A stretch of 6,652 nucleotides of DNA from Methanospirillum sp. (GCA_028679485.1 JAJRBL010000071.1:1-6652), one strand, 5' to 3'; numbered from the stretch's first letter, positions 1-6,057 are shown. Notes: a model not told the origin generated them from the letters alone. Numbers and translations: made by a program.

Positions 1-1599
1 AAGCTCGAATTGATCCCTCGTTTTTCCCGGTTTGTCGATTCCCAGAAGCTTCGGATTCAGGAGTCACCGGAAGGCCTCAGGGGGGGTGAACAGCCCCAGA
101 CCATCGACCTGGATGTAACCGATGATATTACCGGAATTGTCGCTCCCGGTGACAGGATTGTAGTGAACGGTATCCTTCGGTCGATACAACGGAATTCGTA
201 CGGAACGAAGTCAACGATCTTTGATATATACCTGGAATGCAACTCCATCGAAATCGCGGAGAAGGAGTTTGAAGAGGTCCAGATCAGTGAAGAAGATGAA
301 AAAGAGATCATCGGGCTGTCAAACGATCCGAATATCTATCGAAAGATCGCCCATTCGATAGCTCCGACAATTTACGGCGTGGATGATGTAAAGGATGCTA
401 TAGCCCTCCAGCTTTTTGGAGGAATCGCCAAGGAGATGCCTGACGGAAGCAGGCTTCGCGGCGATATCCATGTTCTTCTGATTGGTGACCCGGGTATTGC
501 GAAGTCACAGATGCTGCGGTATGTTGTCCGTCTCTCTCCCCGTGCAATCTATACCTCCGGGCAGTCCACCACCTCCGCCGGTCTGACTGCCACTGCCGTG
601 AAGGATGAATTTGGTGACGGACGGTGGACCCTTGAGGCCGGTGCCCTGGTACTGGCCGACATGGGTGTAGCCTGCGTGGATGAGATGGACAAGATGGAGA
701 AGCATGACCGGAGTGCCCTTCACGAAGCGATGGAACAGCAGTCAATCTCGGTAGCAAAAGCAGGAATCACAGCCACCCTGAAGTCCAGGTGTGCCCTGCT
801 CGGTGCGGCCAATCCCAAGTACGGCCGTTTCGATGATTTTGTCCCGATTGGGGACCAGATCAACATGCCTCCATCCCTCCTGTCACGATTCGACCTGATA
901 TTTGTCCTGACCGACAAGCCTGAACATGAACGTGACCTAGCGATAGCAGAGCATATCCTCAAGGCCCATAGTGTGGGAGAACTGATTGCCCAGCATGCAA
1001 AAGAACCGATAGCCGGGGTGGATGATGAATATATATCAGAGCAGCTGAAACCGGTTACACCTGAAATAGAACCCGGGTTGTTTCGCAAGTACGTGGCATA
1101 TGCAAAGAGAAATTGTTTTCCCCGTCTTGAGGATGATGCCAGGGAAGCCCTCATAGCATATTACATGAAACTCCGTGATCTTGCTGACGCTAATAAACCG
1201 GTTCCGGTCACTGCCCGTCAGCTTGAAGCGATTGTACGGCTTGCAGAAGCATCTGCCAGAATAAGGCTGTCATCAGTTATTGAAAAGGGGGATGCCGATC
1301 GGGTTATTACCATTATAGATACCTGCCTCAGGCAGGTTGCGTACGATCCCTCGAGCGGTTCCTTTGATATCGATATGGTGGCAACCGGGGTATCGAAAGG
1401 CAAGCGGGATCTTATCAGAACGATCAAGCAGGTAATCCGTGACATTGCCGATGAGAACGGACGTGCCCATAAACCTGACGTAATCGAACTTGTCAGGCAG
1501 CAGGGATTTGACCGGGACGAGGCAGAACGTCAACTCACTGCCATGCTCAGATCTGGCGAGGCGATGGAGCCGAAACATGATGTCGTAAAACTTATATAA
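1..1599 (+). CDS. mcm: Replicative DNA helicase MCM, C-terminal ~75% (5' end outside window)
   Basis: Minichromosome maintenance ATPase, the hexameric 3'-5' helicase that unwinds DNA at archaeal replication forks. The frame is open from base 1 with no start, so the N-terminal region including the zinc ribbon lies upstream. What remains begins in the N-terminal OB-fold ([15 protein letters not shown], then [11 protein letters not shown]...[10 protein letters not shown]). The AAA+ core shows Walker A GDPGIAKS (nt 484-507), Walker B VDEMDK with D and E at 679-684, the presensor hairpin before sensor-1 GAANP (Asn 811-813), and the arginine finger LLSRFD (Arg 886-888). A C-terminal winged-helix-like segment follows, ending at TAA 1597-1599. 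No intein interrupts the ATPase motifs. The TTG at nt 10 is not a start, because homology continues upstream of it. The next gene starts 52 bp downstream but looks functionally unrelated. Identification is near certain. Confidence 0.97.
   Translation, partial: KLELIPRFSRFVDSQKLRIQESPEGLRGGEQPQTIDLDVTDDITGIVAPGDRIVVNGILRSIQRNSYGTKSTIFDIYLECNSIEIAEKEFEEVQISEEDEKEIIGLSNDPNIYRKIAHSIAPTIYGVDDVKDAIALQLFGGIAKEMPDGSRLRGDIHVLLIGDPGIAKSQMLRYVVRLSPRAIYTSGQSTTSAGLTATAVKDEFGDGRWTLEAGALVLADMGVACVDEMDKMEKHDRSALHEAMEQQSISVAKAGITATLKSRCALLGAANPKYGRFDDFVPIGDQINMPPSLLSRFDLIFVLTDKPEHERDLAIAEHILKAHSVGELIAQHAKEPIAGVDDEYISEQLKPVTPEIEPGLFRKYVAYAKRNCFPRLEDDAREALIAYYMKLRDLADANKPVPVTARQLEAIVRLAEASARIRLSSVIEKGDADRVITIIDTCLRQVAYDPSSGSFDIDMVATGVSKGKRDLIRTIKQVIRDIADENGRAHKPDVIELVRQQGFDRDEAERQLTAMLRSGEAMEPKHDVVKLI
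1592..1599 (+). promoter_or_regulatory. Candidate TATA box TTATATAA for the secreted protein gene at 1652
   Basis: An AT-only octamer overlapping the last codons of mcm. An archaeal TATA box normally lies about 25 nt before the transcription start, which would put initiation near 1618-1622 and leave a leader of about 30 nt before ATG 1652. This is a pattern match only; no upstream BRE was scored. Confidence 0.4.
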
Positions 1600-1600
1600 T

Positions 1601-1634
1601 GATACCAGGTCAGTAAAAATACTGTTATGGTATC
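1601..1634 (+). promoter_or_regulatory. 34-nt interrupted dyad between mcm and the secreted protein gene
   Basis: Outer arms GATACCA (1601-1607) and TGGTATC (1628-1634) are perfect inverted repeats. Inner arms CAGT (1611-1614) and ACTG (1621-1624) flank an AAAAAT loop. GGT and TTA form a symmetric 3x3 interruption between the arm pairs. As RNA it would fold as a two-part hairpin directly after the mcm stop codon. As DNA it sits just downstream of the candidate TATA box and across the predicted start site, a typical place for an archaeal repressor operator. No T-run follows, so a simple terminator is the weaker reading. The structure is seen directly; its function is inferred. Confidence 0.5.
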
Positions 1635-1651
1635 GGACCAAATTATGAGAC

Positions 1652-2167
1652 ATGAAGATCCAATCTGGGTTTAGTATTTTTTCATCCCGGAATATCAGCG
1701 TAGTACTAATCTCGGCATGTCTCCTGTTTCTCCTGGCCGGTATTTCTCCGGTCTTTGCAGAAGACAGCATTTCAGGTTCGAATAGTACCCCAAGCGTCGT
1801 GACATCACTCTCCGCATCATCGGTATCTCCGGCAGGTGCTGATGTTTCCTCTGCGACAAAAGAAAAGACGCAGATCACGGCGAAGGTATCTCCCTCCAAT
1901 CCAAATCCGGGTGAAACCGTGAAAGTAACCGGCCAGCTCGTGGATGCTGATGGAAAACCACTGGCCGCAAAGAAGGTGCTGCTTGAAACTTCTGACCGGA
2001 TGGGTAACCGCAGTGATTTCGAGATTACCGGAAAAGAGGAGACTGACGAGAAGGGATACTTTGAATTCCTGGTTGGAGGCGGATCCACCACCACCTTTAT
2101 ACTCATTCACTTTACCGGTGACGATTCCTGCGAAGAGTCATACAGTGACATGATCACGGTAATTTAA
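1652..2167 (+). CDS. Secreted protein with one C-terminal Ig-like domain
   Basis: Predicted exported protein of 171 residues. A Sec-type signal peptide is visible: basic start (MKIQ), hydrophobic core at about residues 15-31 (VVLISACLLFLLAGI) and a likely cut near SPVFA/ED. A Ser/Thr/Ala-rich linker (about 37-70) leads to one beta-sandwich module (about 73-171) with SPSNPNPGETVKVTGQL, DGKPLAAKKVLLE, a TDEKGYFEF turn and a final FTGDDS...MITVI strand. This is the pattern of Ig-like/carboxypeptidase-regulatory-like domains in archaeal surface proteins. There is no C-terminal transmembrane helix or sorting motif, so it is either free or held non-covalently. The mature chain has one cysteine (DDSCEES). 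ATG 1652 is the only start giving a full signal peptide; no clear Shine-Dalgarno precedes it. It is a paralog of the next gene. The binding partner is unknown. Confidence 0.85.
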   Translation: MKIQSGFSIFSSRNISVVLISACLLFLLAGISPVFAEDSISGSNSTPSVVTSLSASSVSPAGADVSSATKEKTQITAKVSPSNPNPGETVKVTGQLVDADGKPLAAKKVLLETSDRMGNRSDFEITGKEETDEKGYFEFLVGGGSTTTFILIHFTGDDSCEESYSDMITVI

Positions 2168-2170
2168 TTT

Positions 2171-2190
2171 CAAATTTCTCCTTTTTTGTT
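2171..2190 (+). terminator. T-rich 3' end after the first secreted protein gene
   Basis: A pyrimidine-rich tract with a run of six T (2182-2187), starting a few bases after the stop codon. Archaeal termination commonly uses such T-runs without a hairpin. It suggests that the two secreted-protein genes are separate transcripts. Confidence 0.45.
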
Positions 2191-2212
2191 ACAGGGTTTG
2201 CTTTCCACCACC

Positions 2213-2254
2213 ATCAGGCGTACTATCCGCATACCCTGATTGTACGGAATACGC
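2213..2254 (+). repeat. Nested short inverted repeats upstream of the second secreted protein gene
   Basis: ATCAGG (2213-2218) pairs with CCTGAT (2235-2240), CGTAC (2219-2223) with GTACG (2242-2246), and GCGTA (2218-2222) with TACGC (2250-2254). These overlap and cannot all pair at once. They lie just before the candidate TATA box, where archaeal activator sites often sit. Such short repeats can arise by chance. Confidence 0.25.
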
Positions 2255-2270
2255 ATGATTTAATTATCAT
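2255..2270 (+). promoter_or_regulatory. Candidate TATA box TTTAATTA inside an ATGAT/ATCAT inverted repeat
   Basis: The box at 2259-2266 lies within the dyad ATGAT(2255-2259)-TTAATT-ATCAT(2266-2270). Initiation would fall near 2284-2290, leaving a leader of about 25 nt that carries the Shine-Dalgarno of the next gene. Supported by position and composition only. Confidence 0.4.
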
Positions 2271-2296
2271 CCAGGATAGGGAATACTGTTATTGAT

Positions 2297-2302
2297 AAGG
2301 AG
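2297..2302 (+). promoter_or_regulatory. Shine-Dalgarno AAGGAG that fixes the start at ATG 2313
   Basis: AAGGAG ends 10 nt before ATG 2313. An in-frame TTG at 2292 would extend the protein by seven residues, but it lies upstream of this site and would make the site part of the coding region. ATG 2313 (or the adjacent ATG 2316) is therefore the better start. Confidence 0.7.
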
Positions 2303-2312
2303 CATATCTGAA

Positions 2313-3086
2313 ATGATGATATTTACCCGATCATTTCCGGTTTCATCCCGGACGTTTTGCCTGGTACTGGTTTTACTCTGTTTAGTGCTTTTTCCATTAG
2401 CGGGAAGTGCGGTGGTTGCTGACAAGATTCAGACCAATCTTTCCATCGCAACAGATCCGGCAGATCCCGGAGAAGACCTGGCTTTTGTAATAAATGGGGT
2501 GCTCCTGGATTCAGATGATAATCCGCTGGGAAATAAAAAGATCACCCTGGAGAATTCTGAGAGTGAAGACATGGATTCAGATTACGCGTTTGTTGCAGTA
2601 ACCACCACCGATACAGACGGCAAGTACTCTTTCTTCCGGCCAGGATCATCCCCCGTGGAATTTCTCCGGGTTAAATATAACGGAAATGACCGGTATGAAG
2701 AATCCGTAAGTGAAGTAATTCCCGGTCATACCTCGCGAGCGCCCCGGGTCACGGATGAGATCGTTCCTACCGTAACGAAGAGTGAGACCAAAATAACTGC
2801 ATCGGTCTCCCCTTCAAATCCGAATCCCGGGCAGACCGTAAAGATATCCGGGCAGTTGATCGGGGCAAACGGTACACCCCTGGGAGGTAAGATAGTGTAT
2901 CTCGAGATTTCTGACCGGATGGGCAACCAGGGCGATTTCGCAATCTCGGGTAAGGGTGAGACTGATAAGAACGGGTATTTCCAGTTCCTGATCGGCGGCG
3001 GATCTACAACGAACTATATCCAGATTCATTTTACCGGCGATGATTCGAACATAGAGTCATACAGCGGTATGATTACCGTAATTTAA
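2313..3086 (+). CDS. Secreted protein with two tandem Ig-like domains
   Basis: Predicted exported protein of 257 residues from ATG 2313. The signal peptide has Arg6 and Arg13 before a long hydrophobic stretch (CLVLVLLCLVLFPLAG), with a likely cut after GSA or VVA. Domain 1 (about residues 38-132) has LSIATDPADPGEDLAFVINGVL, DDNPLGNKKITLE, a TDGKYSF turn and KYNGNDRYEESVSEV. A Pro/Thr-containing linker (about 133-155) leads to domain 2 (about 158-257): SPSNPNPGQTVKISGQL, the SDRMGNQGDF loop and a final FTGDDS...MITVI. Domain 2 matches the single domain of the preceding gene at about 70 of 99 positions by hand alignment, whereas domain 1 is a distant version of the same fold. There is no transmembrane anchor or lipobox. 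A surface or sheath-associated role is inferred; the ligand is unknown. It converges on the amidase gene with 10 bp between the stop codons. Confidence 0.87.
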   Translation: MMIFTRSFPVSSRTFCLVLVLLCLVLFPLAGSAVVADKIQTNLSIATDPADPGEDLAFVINGVLLDSDDNPLGNKKITLENSESEDMDSDYAFVAVTTTDTDGKYSFFRPGSSPVEFLRVKYNGNDRYEESVSEVIPGHTSRAPRVTDEIVPTVTKSETKITASVSPSNPNPGQTVKISGQLIGANGTPLGGKIVYLEISDRMGNQGDFAISGKGETDKNGYFQFLIGGGSTTNYIQIHFTGDDSNIESYSGMITVI

Positions 3087-3096
3087 ACCTGAATCC

Positions 3097-3885
3097 CTAT
3101 TTTCTTTTAATATCTGTATAATCTGTTTTTTTCCCATCGGAATATACGGGAAATGCCTGTCTGGACCGTTCCACCTCTTTTGGATCGATCTCGCAGAAGA
3201 TCAGTTCCTCCATGTCACTACCCATGGCTCTGACTGTTCCATCAGACCCCGCAATACAGGATCCCCCGTTGTAGGTTTCGACAGGTGTTACTCCCACCGT
3301 ATTAACCGATGCAATATATGCCTGGAATTCTGCTGCCCTGCTGGTGGTAAAAAGGTGAAAATGCTTCATTCGTGAGGCAGGCCATGCGGAGGGTACCAGT
3401 ATGAGGTGCACCCCCTGTTCCCGGTAGAGCTGGAACAGGTGTGCAAACCTGAGATCGTAACAGATGGCTATCCCGATCGTGCATGAGCAGCATGAAAAGA
3501 TACCCAGTGCATCACCTGGCTGGTAGTACTGGTCTTCTCCGCCCGGTGAAAAGAGGTGGATCTTGGAATACCTGGCAAGGATCTTTCCGTCAGGACCGAT
3601 GGCAATGCAGGTATTTCGTGGTCGGGGGGTTTGTCTTTCCCGGTAAGATCCGAGGATCCCGATACTCAAATCACGGGCTATCTCCCTCATCACAGATACC
3701 TGCTCTCCCTCTTCGTCTTCAGTTCCCGATACTTCTTTTGGATTCCAGCCTGTTAGGATCTGTTCAGGAAAGGCGATAAACGATGCATCTCCTTCGACTG
3801 CATCCGACGCCATGGATCGCATCTGTCTGAGACCAGAAACGGTATCGTTCCAGCGGGGTGCCATCTGGGCAAGACAGAGAATCAT
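3097..3885 (-). CDS. Carbon-nitrogen hydrolase (nitrilase superfamily, omega-amidase-like)
   Basis: Cytoplasmic amidase of 262 residues, the usual size for a single-domain nitrilase-superfamily enzyme. The catalytic Glu-Lys-Cys triad is complete: Glu41 in FIAFPEQ, Lys108 in YSKIHLF, and Cys142 in GIAICYDLRF. A further conserved-type Glu117 lies in GGEDQYYQPGD. PSAWPASRMKHFHLF (about 165-179), RAAEFQAY and NGGSCIAGSDGTV fit the omega-amidase/YafV-Nit2-type branch, which removes amide nitrogen from small acids such as alpha-ketoglutaramate. The family is secure; the substrate is not visible in the sequence. The start MILCLAQMAP is the usual first beta-strand, so ATG at 3885-3883 is well supported although no strong Shine-Dalgarno precedes it. 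There is no signal peptide. It follows the minus-strand Ig-like gene after 93 bp, with a T-run between them on that strand, so a shared operon is doubtful. Confidence 0.93.
   Translation of the reverse strand: MILCLAQMAPRWNDTVSGLRQMRSMASDAVEGDASFIAFPEQILTGWNPKEVSGTEDEEGEQVSVMREIARDLSIGILGSYRERQTPRPRNTCIAIGPDGKILARYSKIHLFSPGGEDQYYQPGDALGIFSCCSCTIGIAICYDLRFAHLFQLYREQGVHLILVPSAWPASRMKHFHLFTTSRAAEFQAYIASVNTVGVTPVETYNGGSCIAGSDGTVRAMGSDMEELIFCEIDPKEVERSRQAFPVYSDGKKTDYTDIKRK
3126..3132 (+). terminator. T7 run, possible terminator for the two-domain secreted gene
   Basis: A run of seven T on the + strand 40 bp past the stop at 3086, following another pyrimidine-rich stretch (about 3104-3111). It lies inside the end of the opposing amidase gene, so the two transcripts would overlap at their 3' ends. 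Confidence 0.4.
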
Positions 3886-3934
3886 ACCAGGTACTTGGAT
3901 GTGATACCGGATGAATCCAGTCTCCCTTTGTCTG

Positions 3935-3940
3935 AAAAAA
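3935..3940 (-). terminator. T6 run (minus strand) after the CxxxC Ig-like gene
   Basis: Six A on the + strand are six T in the direction of transcription, about 40 nt past the stop of the gene at 3979-4722 and 50 nt before the amidase start. The arms ATACCGG (3904-3910) and CCGGTAT (3950-3956) flank the run as a 7-bp inverted repeat. This suggests an end or attenuation point between the two minus-strand genes. Confidence 0.4.
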
Positions 3941-3978
3941 GTTCTCCTGCCGGTATGAATTACTGGAATCTCTTGGGT

Positions 3979-4722
3979 TTATTCATTCACCGAAATTTTT
4001 ACGGTTCTGCTGGTTGAAGGGCTGTATCCTTCATCTCCTTCATAGGTCGTTGCAACCAGCACCTTCCCTTTTTCAATAACAGGAAGACTGAAGAAATACT
4101 CCCCGTTGATATCGGTACCGACCGAGCCGGCATCATACCAGTCAGCCGATTCATCGAATCCGCATCCTCCCATGCATCCGGGACGATTTGAAGTAAGTTG
4201 GTACACGATCTCCTTTTCTGCGATCCCTTTTCCCTCGCCATCTGTCAATCTTCCCTTAAATGACACGGTATCCCCGATTTGGGGATAGGTTGGCCAGCCA
4301 CTCAGGGTAAGGGCGGTTTTCTTTGGTTCACTCCCAGGGCTCGCGAACACATGTACTTTGTCGCTGTATATTCCGGTATAGAGTGCTTCAAAGCCCCATT
4401 CTCCCCCTACATCTGCCAGTGGACTGTACTTAAACGTCCCGTTTGACGCTGGGGTTGCAAGGATAAAGGTGTCTGCATGTGATCCCTTCGGGGCAGAGAT
4501 CAGGATGACAACATCAGATGGACTGGATCCATAGAGTGAATCATCTATTCTTCCTGATAAGGAGATCCGATCTCCGATCGTCACCTCTTCGGATGGCCCG
4601 GTAAGGGTTATCAGCCCGGTTTTGTTATCGGAATCTCTATCAGGTTCTTCATGCGAGCCTGCGCATATGATTATCAGAATTCCTGCCAGAAAAAAAAGAA
4701 CGAGTACCGAGATTATTCGCAT
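3979..4722 (-). CDS. Exported protein with two Ig-like domains and a CxxxC loop
   Basis: Predicted 247-residue exported or membrane-tethered protein. The N-terminus MRIISVLVLFFLAGILIIICAGS is a hydrophobic signal or anchor. Cys20 follows three Ile, a poor lipobox, so lipoprotein status is doubtful. Domain 1 (about 37-127) has ITLTGPSEEVTIGDRISLSGRI, then YSPLADVGGEWGFEALYTGIY, the usual last strands of these modules. Domain 2 (about 136-246) has LTLSGWPTYPQIGDTVSFKGRL, DGEGKGIAEKEIVYQ, a TDINGEYFFSL turn and TTYEGDEGYSPSTS. Domain 2 carries an insert, NRPGCMGGCGFDESADWYD, with Cys183 and Cys187. It has the same general build as the two + strand secreted genes but is clearly divergent from them. 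It may bind other surface proteins or polysaccharide; nothing visible settles this. ATG at 4722-4720 is the only start that keeps the signal; AAGGT lies directly against it, too close for a normal Shine-Dalgarno. Confidence 0.82.
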   Translation of the reverse strand: MRIISVLVLFFLAGILIIICAGSHEEPDRDSDNKTGLITLTGPSEEVTIGDRISLSGRIDDSLYGSSPSDVVILISAPKGSHADTFILATPASNGTFKYSPLADVGGEWGFEALYTGIYSDKVHVFASPGSEPKKTALTLSGWPTYPQIGDTVSFKGRLTDGEGKGIAEKEIVYQLTSNRPGCMGGCGFDESADWYDAGSVGTDINGEYFFSLPVIEKGKVLVATTYEGDEGYSPSTSRTVKISVNE

Positions 4723-4849
4723 ACCTTGTTACCCTGCTGCTTCCCCTTGTTGTGTACTAACTTTACTTTGCTGGGTTATCAGGTTTGAGGCAGAGACTTC
4801 CTTATCAAGTGAAATGACACCATTTCTCCTTCGGTTGAGAACTGGTTGA

Positions 4850-4862
4850 ATCTGATTCAGAT
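4850..4862. repeat. 13-bp perfect palindrome ATCTGA-T-TCAGAT
   Basis: Perfect arms around a single T, overlapping a second palindrome GAATC-T-GATTC (4848-4858). It lies about 130 bp upstream of the minus-strand Ig-like start. It could be an operator, but its distance from the gene makes this weak. Confidence 0.3.
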
Positions 4863-4915
4863 GGCCGTAAATAATGACTGTAAGAGTTATTTTTGATTTT
4901 TCAGGGTGCAGGGAT

Positions 4916-4926
4916 CCTCCCGGAGG
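4916..4926. repeat. 11-bp GC-rich palindrome CCTCC-C-GGAGG
   Basis: Perfect 5-bp arms around one C in a purine-rich, gene-poor stretch. No T-run follows closely on either strand, so it is not an obvious terminator. Its role is unknown. Confidence 0.25.
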
Positions 4927-5047
4927 CGGGGAGAAAAAGGGCTGGCCATCAGGCAGGAAGGGATACGCAAAGTATCGATCTGATCGGCAAACCCGGACTG
5001 GTGATTCTCTCTCCCTCTACCGGATGCCTGGTACAGAGATCTGAACC

Positions 5048-5149
5048 GTGAAGATCGTGAGGTTTGTCCGGTATGAGGAAGGATACTATTATGAAGAGAT
5101 GGAACACGGGATCCCGGCAGATAGATTCATCGGGCATACCCGCATCTGA
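5048..5149 (+). CDS. Doubtful 33-codon ORF just upstream of the P5CR-like gene
   Basis: GTG 5048 to TGA 5147-5149 reads VKIVRFVRYEEGYYYEEMEH and then GIPADRFIGHTRI. The first residues resemble the start of fumarylacetoacetate-hydrolase-family proteins (MKxVRFxxxGxxxYG), but nothing of that family follows, so at best it is a leftover fragment. It ends 9 nt before ATG 5159, with that gene's Shine-Dalgarno in the gap, as expected for a translationally coupled small ORF. There is no convincing ribosome site of its own. Chance is a fair alternative. Confidence 0.22.
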   Translation: MKIVRFVRYEEGYYYEEMEHGIPADRFIGHTRI

Positions 5150-5158
5150 TGAGGTTGA
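5150..5158 (+). promoter_or_regulatory. Shine-Dalgarno GAGGT before the P5CR-like start
   Basis: GAGGT at 5151-5155, 3 nt before ATG 5159, matches the archaeal anti-Shine-Dalgarno. It supports 5159 as the start and indicates that the 5' part of this interrupted gene still has its translation signal. Confidence 0.6.
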
Positions 5159-5974
5159 ATGGAAAAGACAGGATTCATCGGTTTTGGAAGCATGAACAGC
5201 ATGCTAATCAGGGGATTTCTCAGGACGAGGAGACTATCCCCTGACAAAATAGTCATCTCGACACGAACACCCTCAAAGGCAGAGAACCTCCGGAAGGTCT
5301 ACCCGGATCTCAGGGTGGATAACGATAATGAACGCCTTGCCAGGGAATGCACTACCATAGTCCTCGGGGTCAGACCCTTTGATGTATAACCTCTTTTAAA
5401 GAGTATCTCCGGCAGTTTCACCCCCGCAACGCATCTTATCTCGATCGCGGCAGGAGTCAGTATCCATGAACTCGAAAAGTTATATCACGGATTGTTAACA
5501 AGGATAATCCCGAGCCTTTGTAGTGAAAACCTGGCAGGCGTCTCTCTCTGCTGCCATAATGACATGGTTGACAGGGATCATGCTATGCAGGCAGAGGATC
5601 TGTTCGGATCGGTAAGCCGGGTAATCAGGCTTGATGAAACCCTGTTTGAACCTGCCACCGATCTGATGGGTTGTGCACCGGCTATCTATGCTGCGATCCT
5701 GGATGAGTTTGTACAATCGGGGTGTAGAAACAGCGGTATTGACGAGAATCTTGCATATGAAATGGCACTCAGGACTTTTACCGGGACCGGACTGCTTCTC
5801 GGCCATATGACCCCGGATGAGATAATCCCCCGGGTTGCAACACCCGGAGGTATAACGGAAGAAGGCGTACTGCTCCTCCGGGAAGGCTTACCTTCCCTGT
5901 TTGATTCTTTGTTCAGGAAGACCGGGGAGAAGAACGAGATTCTCAGGGATTCGATCCGAAAAAGCAGTAGCTGA
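5159..5974 (+). pseudogene. P5C-reductase-family gene (ComER-like) interrupted by one in-frame TAA
   Basis: NAD(P)-binding protein of the pyrroline-5-carboxylate reductase family. Read through the TAA it is 271 codons, the normal family length, all in one frame. Residues 1-76 carry the Rossmann start GFIGFGSMNSMLIRGFL and end IVLGVRPFDV. Codon 77 is TAA (5387-5389). The reading then resumes at once with PLLKSI, LISIAAGVS (93-101), RIIPSL (115-120), MGCAPA (170-175), VATPGGIT (226-233) and TGA 5972-5974. True ProC proteins have SGSGPAY and MPNTP where this one has MGCAPAI and IPSLC. From memory this fits the ComER-like branch, whose reaction is not settled, so a proline role should not be assumed. 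A single base change (TAA from AAA, GAA or CAA) explains the break, with no frameshift. A TTG at 5492 opens the 3' part but has no ribosome site and would lack the dinucleotide-binding region. A recent nonsense mutation, a sequencing error or stop readthrough all remain possible. Confidence 0.85.
5387..5389 (+). other. In-frame TAA inside the ComER-like gene
   Basis: GTA-TAA-CCT-CTT stands where relatives usually read a polar residue followed by Pro-Leu-Leu (typically KPLL, from family memory). Flanking codons are in the same frame and encode conserved sequence on both sides. Archaeal recoding is known for UAG (pyrrolysine) and UGA (selenocysteine), not UAA. Confidence 0.9.
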
Positions 5975-6012
5975 AGAGTTCTTTCTCTGTCCTGAACTGA
6001 AACGGTGGCGTA

Positions 6013-6018
6013 TTTTTT
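6013..6018 (+). terminator. T6 run after the ComER-like gene
   Basis: Six T about 40 bp past the TGA at 5974, with no strong hairpin before it. It fits an archaeal T-run terminator and separates this gene from the next. Confidence 0.4.
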
Positions 6019-6057
6019 GGAGGAGTCCGGTTAGGTCCCCTCAGGTTCTCCTTTCCC

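Larger units (their letters stand above)
4723..5047. other. Gene-poor spacer between the minus-strand Ig-like gene and the P5CR-like region
   Basis: I find no recognisable protein on either strand. The open frames here are short and resemble no family I know: a 57-codon + frame from ATG 4874, and a 62-codon minus frame reaching from 5137 to 4949. The spacer should hold the promoter of the gene ending at 3979 (minus strand). It also contains two T5 runs near 4889-4902, the ATCTGA-T-TCAGAT palindrome (4850-4862) and the CCTCC-C-GGAGG palindrome (4916-4926). The stretch around 4905-5040 could be gene debris, but I cannot show it. Confidence 0.5.

Noticed and set aside
398..757. 119-codon minus-strand frame inside the mcm ATPase core
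   Set aside because: Antisense shadow of the Walker A/B region; composition is Arg/His/Pro/Ser-rich and not protein-like.
1273..2106. 277-codon minus-strand open frame running from the first secreted gene into the end of mcm
   Set aside because: It lies antisense to two well-supported + strand genes and their spacer, resembles no family, and is explained by codon bias of the opposite strand.
2292..2312. TTG 2292 as start of the two-domain secreted protein
   Set aside because: It precedes a good AAGGAG Shine-Dalgarno that is correctly spaced for ATG 2313; the extra seven residues add nothing to the signal peptide.
5495..5806. 103-codon minus-strand frame inside the ComER-like gene
   Set aside because: Antisense to conserved P5CR-family sequence; no recognisable motif or ribosome site.
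5492..5974. 3' part of the ComER-like gene as an independent 160-residue protein
   Set aside because: TTG start without ribosome site, begins in the middle of the family fold and lacks the Rossmann nucleotide-binding segment.
5159..5974. Frameshift in the P5CR-like gene
   Set aside because: Both parts are in the same frame; the lesion is a single stop codon, not an insertion or deletion.
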